Shown here in pieces: positions 16,160 to 24,338 of a DNA stretch of 64,000 nucleotides. The translations under genes and the position numbers were made by a program. Under the pieces are notes generated by a model. The model did not search any database, was not told where the DNA came from, and saw only the letters and a list, made by a program, of their open reading frames with translations. The number at the start of each line of letters is the position of its first letter. The stretch's first letter is position 1. The stretch is taken from the NCBI RefSeq assembly GCF_009363695.1, contig NZ_CP045403.1, positions 972,001-1,036,000 on the forward strand. The letters run 5' to 3'. This DNA comes from Bacillus sp. THAF10. Lineage in GTDB: Bacteria; Bacillota; Bacilli; Bacillales; Bacillaceae_I.

Positions 16160-16741
16160 TTATATTAAACCTTCTTGTTTAAAATAATCTTGGATTATTT
16201 TAGGAGTAACCTCTAACTTTTTTGCAATCTCTTTTGGAGTAAAATCATTCCAAAGCAAATAATCGAATAGTTCGTCATGGCTGTTATTAGTAAGATTGAT
16301 TTTTAGTCTTTCGTTAGTACGACCTGACTTACCAAGTCGATTACCTCCAACAATGGAACCATAAGGCAAGCTGCACCTATGATGTTGGGTTTGGATGGTT
16401 AATAGATTTTGGGGTTTACCATAAAAGTATGAACTGCACTTGCTACAGTGGTGAAGTATTGTAGCCTTACCGTTAATAAATTTTTCAACAGGTGTTATAT
16501 AACTTACACCATATACATTATCCAATGATTTCTGGTAAAGTTTGTTATCTTTATAATGTTTCCCAAGATAAAGTAGATGATCGGTATAACCTAAATGGGG
16601 GGGAGTTACATTGGACGTAAGTTTATAAGAGTCTACTACGGTAATCGTATCAACCTTAACTATTCTCTTCGAAAAGCACCTCCGTTTGAGCTGCCGTTTC
16701 ATTCGTTTCTTTTGAATTCGTTTTTTACTGCATTTACCCAT
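16160..16741 (-). CDS. Basic zinc-ribbon and HTH protein
   Basis: A 193-aa protein of no named family. The first 30 residues are extremely basic (KKRIQKKRMKRQLKRRCFSKR). A CxxC...HHRC cluster at about 95-122 (HHCSKCSSYFYG) looks like a zinc ribbon. The last 40 residues read as a helix-turn-helix (FTPKEIAKKLEVTPKIIQDYF). It is probably a DNA-binding protein of the element. GGAGAAG precedes the ATG. It is the last gene of a minus-strand cluster running from 18355, separated from the previous gene by a possible structured leader. Confidence 0.65.
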   Translation of the reverse strand: MGKCSKKRIQKKRMKRQLKRRCFSKRIVKVDTITVVDSYKLTSNVTPPHLGYTDHLLYLGKHYKDNKLYQKSLDNVYGVSYITPVEKFINGKATILHHCSKCSSYFYGKPQNLLTIQTQHHRCSLPYGSIVGGNRLGKSGRTNERLKINLTNNSHDELFDYLLWNDFTPKEIAKKLEVTPKIIQDYFKQEGLI

Positions 16742-16755
16742 AATTCTTCTCCTTT

Positions 16756-16858
16756 TAACGACAGATAGTAATCAACTTAATAGTAAGGTAGCCGACCCTG
16801 ATTTTGACCCATCACAAACGTTGATGTGACGGCATTGATTTAGGCCTAACTGTCGTTA
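16756..16858 (-). promoter_or_regulatory. Possible structured leader between two genes
   Basis: On the minus strand, TAACGACAG at 16858-16850 and CTGTCGTTA at 16764-16756 can close a 9-bp stem around about 85 bases. An inner CATCA/TGATG hairpin lies near 16812-16826. The ribosome-binding site of the 193-aa gene lies just after the closing stem, and the upstream gene's stop codon overlaps its 5' strand. The arrangement would suit translational control. It could also be a simple inverted repeat. Confidence 0.4.
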
Positions 16859-17206
16859 TTTAACTCGATTTTGATTGTATTTAATATGAGTCTTATTTCT
16901 AGCTGATTTCCTACAACTATCACCGCAGTAAGTAGCACGATTAGATGCCGTAGCAAATTGTGTTCCGCAACTCTTACATTTCTTCTTATCTTGAGTAGGT
17001 CTCCCATAATATTGAGCTTCTATTGCCTTATCGATTGGTAAGACAGATGTTGTAAAATAAGAACAAGAACAATCACTTGGAGGAATATCATTACCACGAT
17101 AGCTACCACCAATGACTATTGGACATTTCTTATCTAGTAGCACACAGTTACCATTTGTATAGTTAGCACAGTTAGAAACAACTAACTTCTTTATTTTCTT
17201 TTTCAC
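16856..17206 (-). CDS. Cysteine-rich VLP-type protein
   Basis: A protein of about 116 aa with two cysteine-rich parts. Residues 10-50 (CANYTNGNCVLLDKKCPI, then CSCSYFTTSVLPID) match the cysteine-rich VLP domain of Firmicutes phages and conjugative elements. Residues about 80-105 (CKSCGTQFATASNRATYCGDSCR) form a treble-clef zinc finger. I prefer GTG 17206 since GAGG lies 8 bases upstream; the more upstream GTG 17221 overlaps that site. The function of the family is not established; metal-dependent nucleic-acid binding is likely. Confidence 0.7.
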   Translation of the reverse strand: MKKKIKKLVVSNCANYTNGNCVLLDKKCPIVIGGSYRGNDIPPSDCSCSYFTTSVLPIDKAIEAQYYGRPTQDKKKCKSCGTQFATASNRATYCGDSCRKSARNKTHIKYNQNRVK

Positions 17207-17229
17207 TAGTTTCAACCTCACTTCACATT

Positions 17230-17264
17230 AAAAAGAACCACTGACCATAGGGATCAGTAGTTCC
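17230..17264 (-). terminator. Terminator overlapping the 50-aa gene stop
   Basis: On the minus strand GAACTACTGATCC and GGTCAGTGGTTC pair around CTAT and are followed by TTTTT. It partly isolates the downstream genes from the 18355-17254 cluster. Confidence 0.8.
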
Positions 17265-17406
17265 GTGTATTTTTGTTACTGTCTTTAATAAAATTTGCAA
17301 TCTTTTCGTTATCAAAAATAACTTCGTTCTTGTCCTCCATTTCGCTTAATCCCTTAATTATTTTTATTAAAGAATTGTTTACCGAAAAAGAAACATCCTT
17401 ATTCAT
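17254..17406 (-). CDS. Small protein, 50 aa, translationally coupled
   Basis: A 50-aa frame whose ATG overlaps the stop of the preceding coiled-coil gene (ATGAATAA), a typical coupled arrangement. It is rich in Lys, Asn and Asp (for example EDKNEVIFDNEKIANFIKD) with no recognised domain. A terminator overlaps its stop codon, which supports it being the last gene of that transcript. Confidence 0.6.
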   Translation of the reverse strand: MNKDVSFSVNNSLIKIIKGLSEMEDKNEVIFDNEKIANFIKDSNKNTRNY

Positions 17407-18073
17407 TTTCAACACCACCATTGACCTTAAATCTGGTAGGAATGAATCCTATAGCAGCTGAATTGATGTCTTGATTTTCTAAAATTACTTTAGAGCCTCT
17501 GTATTGTGGTTGATGATGATGAAGTCTAAAACTTTCATCGTGAATTCGAGGAAAACGCTGACGAACCTTGTTGTCACTAAAAATCTCGTTTACTTCTGGG
17601 AAAATTTCATGATACTGTTCATGAACTTCTTTACCAACCTCCCCAATAATAGCCAATACTTGATTTAAGGTAGAATCTATTAAAGTAGTTACGTCGTATT
17701 TTGAAGGAATTGCACCATCTGTGGATAATGCTTTTTGATAGATTTTATAGTAATCGTATTTTAATTCCTCGATTTCAGTACGAGTTTCTGCAAGCAGTAC
17801 GTCAATTATCTCCATTTCCCCCGTACATTTTTTTGCTTGTTTCTTAAGGTAGATAAGGTCGGATACTTCCGCCACTTCCTGATCCAATAAGTTCTGAGTA
17901 AATACTCCTTTCAATTCAGCTAGTTGCTTTAGTAATATTGACTCTCTATCAATTAGTTTTTTCTCTATCAACTTATACTCAGCAATAGCTTTTTTTGTAT
18001 TCGGATAAAGATCCATTAGCTTTATCAATTTTTTTAGTTCTTGCCTATCGATATCCAAGATTACTTTAATCAT
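17399..18073 (-). CDS. Coiled-coil protein of unknown function
   Basis: A 224-aa soluble protein. Residues about 8-120 are heptad-like and charged (KLIEKKLIDRESILLKQLAELKG and later EIIDVLLAETRTEIEELK), so a coiled coil is likely. The C-terminal 60 residues contain HDESFRLHHHQPQYRG and could bind metal or nucleic acid. GGAGGAAA precedes the ATG. It lies 3 bases after the HTH gene and overlaps the 50-aa gene, so the three form one operon. No family is recognised. Confidence 0.6.
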   Translation of the reverse strand: MIKVILDIDRQELKKLIKLMDLYPNTKKAIAEYKLIEKKLIDRESILLKQLAELKGVFTQNLLDQEVAEVSDLIYLKKQAKKCTGEMEIIDVLLAETRTEIEELKYDYYKIYQKALSTDGAIPSKYDVTTLIDSTLNQVLAIIGEVGKEVHEQYHEIFPEVNEIFSDNKVRQRFPRIHDESFRLHHHQPQYRGSKVILENQDINSAAIGFIPTRFKVNGGVENE

Positions 18074-18076
18074 GTT

Positions 18077-18355
18077 TTAATTTCCTCCATTTTTTGTGTT
18101 CTTGTATTCAAGTAATGTTTTTATTGCTTCCAACTCGTTATGACTAATTGATAATTTTCGACAACCTTCTAATATTTTTGATTCATAGTGAGGTGATAGT
18201 ACTATTTCATTACTTTCTAATTTTGCTAAAACACTTTGATTTATCTTACATATTTCACTAAACCTATCTTGGGATAAGTTTCTAGCTAACCTAATGTATT
18301 TTAGCATTTGATGTGATACCTTCTGACTATAGGGTAGACTACTTACATCAATCAT
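18077..18355 (-). CDS. XRE-type HTH regulator
   Basis: A 92-aa protein with a Cro/CI-type helix-turn-helix at about residues 18-70 (LKYIRLARNLSQDRFSEICKINQSVLAKLES). It is the first gene of the minus-strand cluster at the right end of element B and probably represses the element's genes, including its own operon. AAGAAGG precedes the ATG. The domain call is good; targets are unknown. Confidence 0.8.
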   Translation of the reverse strand: MIDVSSLPYSQKVSHQMLKYIRLARNLSQDRFSEICKINQSVLAKLESNEIVLSPHYESKILEGCRKLSISHNELEAIKTLLEYKNTKNGGN

Positions 18356-18404
18356 TAAGTTACACCTTCTTTCTTTTAAAACTCTTAAATTATGAACTAG
18401 TTGG

Positions 18405-18440
18405 CAACAAAAAAGTGAGACTATAAAAGTCCCACTTTAA
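18405..18440 (-). terminator. Terminator at the right end of element B
   Basis: AAAGTG and CACTTT, with AGTC/GACT inside, form a hairpin whose minus-strand reading ends in TTTTTTG. It probably insulates the HTH operon from transcription entering from the chromosome. Confidence 0.65.
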
Positions 18441-18749
18441 ATAATCATATTTATACTTAATAGAACATGAAAAGGTTAGAAAAACATGTAGGAAACAAAG
18501 AATTTTCAATTAGACTAGTTTTATTATCGAAATCTATCAAACGAAGTCTATTTTTAAATGAATAATGGGAGAAAGTTTTAGATAAAAGTTTTATTGAAAA
18601 AGTAGTTGCAATCATTTTTATATGATTGTATAATGAATCTTGTCAGTAAATCGTGTGTACAGTTAATAAACATACAACAATCAATTGCTGTAGAATTACT
18701 TAATATCATTGGAAACTTACGATATAAAATAGTATTTCAAGGAACTAAC
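18441..18749. other. Right subterminal region of element B
   Basis: No gene is seen. The part from about 18620 resembles the region left of the first attachment site (3905-3950), and 18681-18708 matches the left subterminal repeat at 4104-4131. This suggests conserved ends used by related integrases. Confidence 0.45.
18681..18708 (+). repeat. Subterminal repeat, right copy
   Basis: Twenty-eight bases matching 4104-4131 with four differences, in the same orientation, 41 bases inside the right attachment site. Confidence 0.5.
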
Positions 18750-18802
18750 CGACTCAAAATCGTGTTCCTCTGGAGTGCCGGTTCGACCCCGGCCACCGGT
18801 AC
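18750..18802 (+). repeat. Attachment site copy 2: tRNA-Leu(CAA) 3' fragment
   Basis: Exact copy of 4037-4089. Here the fragment continues into an encoded CCA (ACCGGTACCA) and then tRNA-Gly, as the original chromosomal tRNA-Leu would have done. It is the right end (attR) of element B. Confidence 0.9.
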
Positions 18803-18807
18803 CACTA

Positions 18808-18881
18808 GCGGGTGTAGTTTAATGGTAAAACCTCAGCCTTCCAAGCTGATGTCGTGGGTTCGATTCCCATCACCCGCTCCA
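18808..18881 (+). tRNA. tRNA-Gly(TCC)
   Basis: Seventy-four bases with an acceptor stem GCGGGTG/CACCCGC, D arm TAGTTTAATGGTAAAA, anticodon stem CAGC/GCTG around CTTCCAA (anticodon TCC), T arm GTGGGTTCGATTCCCAT and encoded CCA. It lies 5 bases after the tRNA-Leu remnant, so the two were once one tRNA operon. A terminator follows. Confidence 0.97.
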
Positions 18882-18895
18882 TACATAACTTCTTA

Positions 18896-18928
18896 AGACT
18901 TTGACCTAAATGGTTAAAGTCTTTTTTG
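18896..18928 (+). terminator. Terminator of the tRNA operon
   Basis: AGACTTTGACC and GGTTAAAGTCT form an 11-bp stem with one G-U pair, followed by six Ts. Confidence 0.88.
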
Positions 18929-19004
18929 TATACATTACGCCCAAATAGGTAATATATTTTCCACATGTAAACTACGCCCCACTCCCGCAAAAAAGCGAGA
19001 GAAC

Positions 19005-20144
19005 TTAACGCCTCTCGCCTTCTAACATTTTCATTCCTTTTTCAATTTCACGTAATACATCTTCATTTTGTTCCTTGTCTTTTTGATGAATTAAAAACTC
19101 CATGCTGCTTGAATCACCCATTTTTCCTATTGCCCATGCCGCTGTACCACGTATAACCGGTCGTGGATCTTCTTTTACTAATTCCATTAAGGTTGGCAGA
19201 GCTGTTGTATCTTTAAAGTGTGCAAGGGCAAGGATAGCGTTTCGTTGGATTGGTTTTTTTCCACGCCAAGAACCTGATATCTTCCCGAATTTGTCTTTAA
19301 ACTCACGATTAGAAATTGTTAATAGTGGCTTTAGCTTTGGCTTTACAATTTCAGGATCTGGTTCCATTTCAGGATGGAGATGAAAGTCTATTCCTTTGTT
19401 TTCTGGACAAACAGTTTGGCAGGTGTCACAGCCGTACAGACGATTTCCTAGTTTCGTACGGTACTCATCCGCTAGAAATCCTTTTGTTTGTGTTAAGAAA
19501 GCTATGCATTTATTAGAATCGAGCTGTCCACCTTGAACAAGAGCACCTGTCGGGCAAACATCTACACATTTATTGCAAGTTCCACAGTTTTGTTCAAGTG
19601 GGGTGTCTGGCTCAAAGGGGATATTGGTAATCATCTCTCCAAGATATACATAGGAACCAAATTCAGGAGTGATAATCGCGCAATTTTTCCCGCTCCAGCC
19701 AATACCAGCACGCTCGGCTACTGCACGGTCACTAAGCTCACCTGTATCAACCATTGTTTTAGTAAGTGCCTCAGGGTGTTTTTCTTTAATAAAAGCTTCG
19801 AGTTGAGCAAGCTTATCACGTAAAATGTGATGATAGTCTGTCCCCCATGACGCTCTGCAAAAGATACCTCGTCTTTCTTCTTTCGTGCTTCGTGGTGCAT
19901 TTTTCATTTTAGAGGGGTAAGCAAGGGCGATAGCAATTATACTTTTGGCTTTTGGGACAAGAAGTTCTGGAGTAGTCCGTTTTTCAATATCTGGCTCTTC
20001 AAAACCAGATTGATAGCCAAGCTGTTGCTGTGTTTTGAGTCTCTCTTTTAAACCAGTAAATACCCCTGCACTTGCAAAGCCGATTTTATCAATCCCAATT
20101 TCTTTACTGTAGGCGATAATCTCGTCTTTTAGCTGTTTGTTCAA
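19005..20144 (-). CDS. queG: Epoxyqueuosine reductase
   Basis: This cytosolic iron-sulfur and cobalamin enzyme performs the last step of queuosine synthesis in tRNA, reducing epoxyqueuosine. The 379-aa protein has the QueG N-terminal domain, the ferredoxin cluster CGTCNKCVDVCPTGAL (about 190) and CDTCQTVCP (about 240), and C-terminal HEAT-like repeats (RGTAAWAIGKMGD). I chose TTG 20144 because AAGGAGG lies 8 bases upstream; GTG 20153 overlaps that site. This is B. subtilis yhbA and keeps its place near yhbB and trmL. Confidence 0.95.
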   Translation of the reverse strand: MNKQLKDEIIAYSKEIGIDKIGFASAGVFTGLKERLKTQQQLGYQSGFEEPDIEKRTTPELLVPKAKSIIAIALAYPSKMKNAPRSTKEERRGIFCRASWGTDYHHILRDKLAQLEAFIKEKHPEALTKTMVDTGELSDRAVAERAGIGWSGKNCAIITPEFGSYVYLGEMITNIPFEPDTPLEQNCGTCNKCVDVCPTGALVQGGQLDSNKCIAFLTQTKGFLADEYRTKLGNRLYGCDTCQTVCPENKGIDFHLHPEMEPDPEIVKPKLKPLLTISNREFKDKFGKISGSWRGKKPIQRNAILALAHFKDTTALPTLMELVKEDPRPVIRGTAAWAIGKMGDSSSMEFLIHQKDKEQNEDVLREIEKGMKMLEGERR

Positions 20145-20268
20145 TGTGAACACCTCCTTTACTTGTATTTTTTGACCAAGAATTATTTTATCATATTTTT
20201 AACTGTCTTGTTTAGCTTGTATTTCAGTATGGTACAATTACCATAAATAAGCAACGAAAGGTTTGAGA

Positions 20269-20931
20269 ATGATGCAGTTTATGATTGATTCGAATGTTCC
20301 TTCCAGTAGTTTCGGAATAATTCTATACAAAGGAATCACTGTAGGAGAGTCCCCGCAAATGTTAAAAGGGAGAATTAGATTGTTTCAGGAATCCTTGCAC
20401 TTAGATTTAGAAGACAAAGATATGACTGATATTGATGGTGTGAAAGAGTGGCGCGCATATTTTAAAAAAACAGGAACAGATCCTTCTAGGTATCGACCTT
20501 CTGTTGAGGCATTGTACCGTCGTATAAAAAAGGGCCAATTTTTAGAGCCGATTCACTCTGCGGTGGACCTGAATAACTTTTTTTCATTAAAATACGAAAT
20601 TCCTTTTGGTATTTATGACCTCAGTAAGCTAGAAGGAGATGTGACGGTGAGTATTGGTGACGAGAACTCGAGCTATGAGGGACTTAACGGGCGAGAAATC
20701 AAGCTAAATCAAATGATTCATACAAAAGATGCTAACGGACCTTTTGGAAGTCCTTTTGTAGATAGTGTACACACTAGCGTTTCTGAGAAAACAACATCTG
20801 CCCTTCATGAAGTGTATTTTAAACCATCAATGGGAGTAGAAGAATGTGAAAAGATGCTGGCTGCCATCAGTGAAATGTTTGTACAAGTACACGGTGGAAC
20901 GGCTGAAGCTCAGGTGTTACAAAGCAGGTAA
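20269..20931 (+). CDS. B3/B4 domain protein
   Basis: A 220-aa protein with the B3/B4 fold found in the PheRS beta chain and in free-standing homologues. Signatures are WRAYFKKTGTDPSRYRPSVEALYRR (about 60-85) and VDLNNFFSLKYEIPFGIYDL. Free-standing members are thought to bind or edit tRNA or aminoacyl groups, but their role is not settled. AAAGG lies 7 bases before ATG 20269; TTG 20263 is too near. It is divergent from queG and 30 bases upstream of the NERD gene. Confidence 0.8.
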   Translation: MMQFMIDSNVPSSSFGIILYKGITVGESPQMLKGRIRLFQESLHLDLEDKDMTDIDGVKEWRAYFKKTGTDPSRYRPSVEALYRRIKKGQFLEPIHSAVDLNNFFSLKYEIPFGIYDLSKLEGDVTVSIGDENSSYEGLNGREIKLNQMIHTKDANGPFGSPFVDSVHTSVSEKTTSALHEVYFKPSMGVEECEKMLAAISEMFVQVHGGTAEAQVLQSR

Positions 20932-20964
20932 AACTGTTTTGATTTAAATATATGGAGGTATGTG

Positions 20965-21873
20965 ATGTTTTTTAAAGAACGATTGGTGCCAAAGGAATTG
21001 CAGGTTTATCGGATGTTGCGACCAAGATTGGAGGTGATGGATGAAGCGTATTATTGGAATCTTGAAAAAGGGTATGAAGGGGAAAGACAGTATGATTGCT
21101 GGTTGGAAAGTTGGAAGTTACCCGAATGGATTGTGGTGAATGATTTGTTATTGGAGCATTCTCGCAACGTTTTTCAGCTAGACTCACTTATTCTTACTAA
21201 GGAACGCATCTATTTGTTTGATGTGAAGAATTTTGAAGGAGATTTCTTTATTGAGGGGGAGAGATGGTTTACATTAAATAAAAAAGAAATTAAAAACCAA
21301 CTTCTTCAACTTCAACGTAGTGAAACAATGTTAAGAAAACTGCTTTATGACTCCGGTTATAATCTACCCATGGTTTCAAACCTCATTTTTGTAAACCCAC
21401 AGTTTCAACTTTATCAATGTCCTTCTGATCTTCCGATAATATTTCATTCTCAAATGGAACGTTACAAACGAAAAATGTTATTAGAGTGTAGTGGTAAATG
21501 CCCAACAAATCATTTGCGCCTGGCAGAAAAGCTAGTTGGTATGCATATGGAGGATTCACCATTTTCAAAGTTTCCGCAGTATGAATTTGACGAATTGCGT
21601 AAGGGTGTCTTTTGTTTAGGGTGTGGGGGGAAGTGTGTTCGAGACTCTAAATATTATTTAGTATGCTTAGATTGTGAGAAGAAAGAAACAAATCAAGCTG
21701 CAGTAAGAAGACTAATAATCGAATATTTAACGTTATTTCCTAAAGGCAAACTTACTTCAAAGGTTATTTATGAATGGTGTGGAGAAGTGGTGTCGCTTAA
21801 GACTATTTCTAGGGTTTTAAATGAAAGATATGATTTGATTGGACATGGTAAATCATCGAAATATACTTCATAA
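20965..21873 (+). CDS. NERD-domain protein with zinc ribbon and wHTH
   Basis: A protein of about 302 aa. The NERD (nuclease-related) domain spans about residues 35-150 and shows VVNDLLLEHSRNVFQLDSLIL and YLFDVKNFEGDFF, the latter carrying the D and K of the nuclease core. A zinc ribbon (CLGCGGKCVRDSKYYLVCLDC, about 212-232) and a winged-helix-like tail follow. ATG 20965 sits 6 bases after GGAGG. NERD proteins of Bacillus are presumed DNA-processing enzymes. A 52-bp hairpin array begins 7 bases after its stop. Confidence 0.85.
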   Translation: MFFKERLVPKELQVYRMLRPRLEVMDEAYYWNLEKGYEGERQYDCWLESWKLPEWIVVNDLLLEHSRNVFQLDSLILTKERIYLFDVKNFEGDFFIEGERWFTLNKKEIKNQLLQLQRSETMLRKLLYDSGYNLPMVSNLIFVNPQFQLYQCPSDLPIIFHSQMERYKRKMLLECSGKCPTNHLRLAEKLVGMHMEDSPFSKFPQYEFDELRKGVFCLGCGGKCVRDSKYYLVCLDCEKKETNQAAVRRLIIEYLTLFPKGKLTSKVIYEWCGEVVSLKTISRVLNERYDLIGHGKSSKYTS

Positions 21874-21879
21874 GTAATT

Positions 21880-23119
21880 ATGAAGACAACCAAAGGGAAA
21901 AAAGTAGTCCGGTTGTCTTCATAGAGCGGCAATGAGGACAACCGATGGGAAAAAAGGTTGCCGGTTGTCTTCATAGAGAGGCAATGAGGACAACCGAAGG
22001 GAAAAACGGTTGCCGGTTGTCTTCATAGAGAGTCAATGAAGACAACCAACGGTAAAACCGTAGTCCTGTTGTCTCCATAGAGAGGCAATGAAGACAACCA
22101 AAGGGAAAACCGTAGTCCGGTTGTCTTCATAGAGCGGCAATGAGGACAACCAAAGGGAAAACCGAAGTCCGGTTGTCTTCATAGAGAGACATAAAAGACA
22201 ACCGCAGGTAAAAAAGGTTGCGGGTTGTCTTCATAGAGAGGCAATGAGGACAACCGCAGGTAAAAAAGGTTGCGGGTTGTCTTCATAGAGAGGCAATGAG
22301 GACAACCAACGTAAAAATGGAGTCAGGTTGTCTTCATCGAAGGGCAATGAGGACAACCAACGGTAAAAATGGAGTCCGGTTGTCTTCATAGAGAGGCAAT
22401 GAAGACAACCAACGGTAAAAAAGTAGTCCTATTGTCTCCATAGAGAGGCAATGAGGACAACCAAAGGGAAAAACGGTTGCCGGTTGTCTTCATAGAGAGG
22501 CAATGAAGACAACCAAAGGGAAAACCGAAGTCCGGTTGTCTTCATAAAGAGGCAATGAGGACAACCAAAGGTAAAAACGGAGTCCTATTGTCTCCATAGA
22601 GCGTCAATGCAGACAACCAAAGGTAAAAACGGAGTCCTATTGTCTCCATAGAGCGTCAATGCAGACAACCAAAGGAAAAACCGAAGTCCGGTAGTCTTCA
22701 TAGAGAGGCAATGAAGACAACCAAAGGGAAAACCGAATTCCGGTTGTCTCCATAGAGCTTCAATGAAGACAACCGCAGGGAAAACCGAAGTCCGGTTGTC
22801 TCCATAGAGCGGCAATGAAGACAACTGCAGGTAAAACCGAAGTCCGGTTGTCTCCATAGAGCGGCAATGAAGACAACCAAAGGTAAAACCGAAGTCCGGT
22901 TGTCTCCATAGAGCGGCAATGAGGACAACCGATGATAAAACCGAAGTCCGGTTGTCTTCATAGAGAGGCAATGAAGACAACCAAAGGAAAAACCGTAGTC
23001 CGGTTGTCTCCATAGAGAGGCAATGAAGACAACCAAAGGAAAAACCGAAGTCCGGTTGTCTCCATAGAACAACAATGAAGACAACCAAAGTAAAAACCGT
23101 AGTCCGCTAGTCTCCATAG
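21880..23119. repeat. Tandem array: 24 units of 52 bp, each a hairpin
   Basis: ATGARGACAACC recurs every 52 bases from 21880 to 23076 without any shift of register, giving 24 units. In each unit ATGAAGACAACC is matched 20 bases later by GGTTGTCTTCAT or GGTTGTCTCCAT, so every unit can fold into a stem of about 12 bp. Loops vary (AAAGGG, GATGGG, GCAGGT plus CCGAAGTCC and variants). The joining part is AGAGAGGCA. Reading frames inside it are by-products of the period. There are no unique spacers, so it is not a CRISPR array. Confidence 0.95.
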
Positions 23120-23303
23120 TGAATTAACTCTGTGCCTTCATAACTAATCTGTACTCAACATGTCATATCAAAGGGAGTCATATAACTTTAATCCGTTTAA
23201 TTATTCCCACCCATTCCCCAAAATCCCTACACAACATCCCCGCCCATCCAACATAAACATAACAACAAGGGTTAATTTTCTCAGGGAGGGGATCCACACG
23301 ACC

Positions 23304-24218
23304 ATGAAAGACATCCTAAAATCACACATACAAAACCGACTTAACACCTACGTACTCATATCCAATACCACTGGACGCAGCATAACTAATGAAGACACTA
23401 TAAACCAAAAGCAAGCTTCACACAAACGCCGGGGTGCCGAAATTGTTAAATGCTCAGCTACTGCTAAAATACATTCCATTCATCAACAACCAAATGAAGA
23501 CGAAGCAAACATTATTTATGAAATCCACACTCGCTACCTTATTAAGCAAAAAAACAATCTGTATCTTGAAGAAGAAGTTGACCACCGTTATGTGCAAATG
23601 ATAGATGGTACCATCCTGCAAGACTTTTCCATTATTGACGAAGGTGAGACGAAGCTGCCGAGATTCCTGCCACCTCTGGAAGAAGATGATGTAGCTTCCC
23701 CATATTCATCTGACAAAAAACATGAAGCCCGCTTTAAATTCAGTAGGATGGAGGCCGTAAAATATGCGGAGCAATATTGGAATAGCTACAATCCGCAATT
23801 TAAGAAGTTTGATGTAAATTGCACGAATTATATTTCGCAGTGTTTATATGCGGGTGGTGCGCCGATGATTGGCTATCCTAAAAAATCAGGAGGGTGGTGG
23901 ATGAGGAACAATGATTGGAGCTATACGTGGACGGTTGCACATGCAATGAGATGGTATTTGCCTAAAGCGAAGCAGGGATTGAAGGCGAAGGAGGTTAACA
24001 CGGTCATGCAGCTTATGCCGGGGGATGTAATTTGCTATGATTTTGAAGGAGATGGCAGGTTTGATCATACCACGATTGTTGTAGCAAAAGATGAAAATAA
24101 GGAACCGCTTGTGAATGCCAATACGTATAATTGTCGGATGAGGTATTGGAAATATGAAGACTCTACGGCATATACTCCAAATATGAAATACAAGTTTTTT
24201 CATATTCTAGACCGGTAA
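23304..24218 (+). CDS. yhbB: Amidase-domain protein (YhbB-like)
   Basis: A protein of about 304 aa. The C-terminal amidase_6 domain (about 145-300) has VNCTNYISQCLYAGG with the catalytic Cys region and RFDHTTIVVAKDE with the His. The N-terminal half is a helical and beta domain of unknown role. No signal peptide is seen. I prefer ATG 23304 since GGGAGGGG lies 12 bases upstream; ATG 23160 lacks a site and lies close to the repeat array. In B. subtilis yhbB likewise sits between yhbA and cspR. The substrate is probably peptide or wall material; unproven. Confidence 0.82.
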   Translation: MKDILKSHIQNRLNTYVLISNTTGRSITNEDTINQKQASHKRRGAEIVKCSATAKIHSIHQQPNEDEANIIYEIHTRYLIKQKNNLYLEEEVDHRYVQMIDGTILQDFSIIDEGETKLPRFLPPLEEDDVASPYSSDKKHEARFKFSRMEAVKYAEQYWNSYNPQFKKFDVNCTNYISQCLYAGGAPMIGYPKKSGGWWMRNNDWSYTWTVAHAMRWYLPKAKQGLKAKEVNTVMQLMPGDVICYDFEGDGRFDHTTIVVAKDENKEPLVNANTYNCRMRYWKYEDSTAYTPNMKYKFFHILDR

Positions 24219-24338
24219 TAAGTACTTGATTCCGTAAAAAGAAAAAGGTATTGTTGTAGAGGATAATATAGTTGGCACAGACCTCTACAGCTTAAGCGAA
24301 AGAGGTGTGCCAACGTGAAGAATTATGAGGTGACAATG

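Larger units (their letters stand above)
4090..18802. mobile_element. Integrative element B (about 14.7 kb) in tRNA-Leu(CAA)
   Basis: The element is bounded by the exact 53-bp tRNA-Leu fragments at 4037-4089 and 18750-18802. Its tyrosine integrase is the first gene inside the left end, pointing inward, as is usual for tRNA-targeting islands. Its genes are AT-rich and mostly of unknown or defence-like function. There is a serine recombinase but no recognisable relaxase, type IV secretion, capsid or terminase gene, so it would need a helper to move between cells. Confidence 0.85.

Noticed and set aside
17273..17461. Plus-strand reading frame opposite the 50-aa gene
   Set aside because: The minus-strand frame here is coupled to the upstream gene by ATGAATAA and ends at a terminator, so the plus-strand frame is its shadow.
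18606..18896. Reading frames across the attachment site and tRNA-Gly
   Set aside because: They overlap tRNA sequence on one or both strands and have no coding character.
22585..23117. Long minus-strand reading frames inside the 52-bp repeats
   Set aside because: They arise because three 52-bp units make a period divisible by three with few stops. They have no ribosome-binding site and repeat the same words (LWRQPDFGF), so they are not genes.
21880..23119. CRISPR array
   Set aside because: The whole 52-base unit is conserved from copy to copy. There are no unique spacers and no cas genes.
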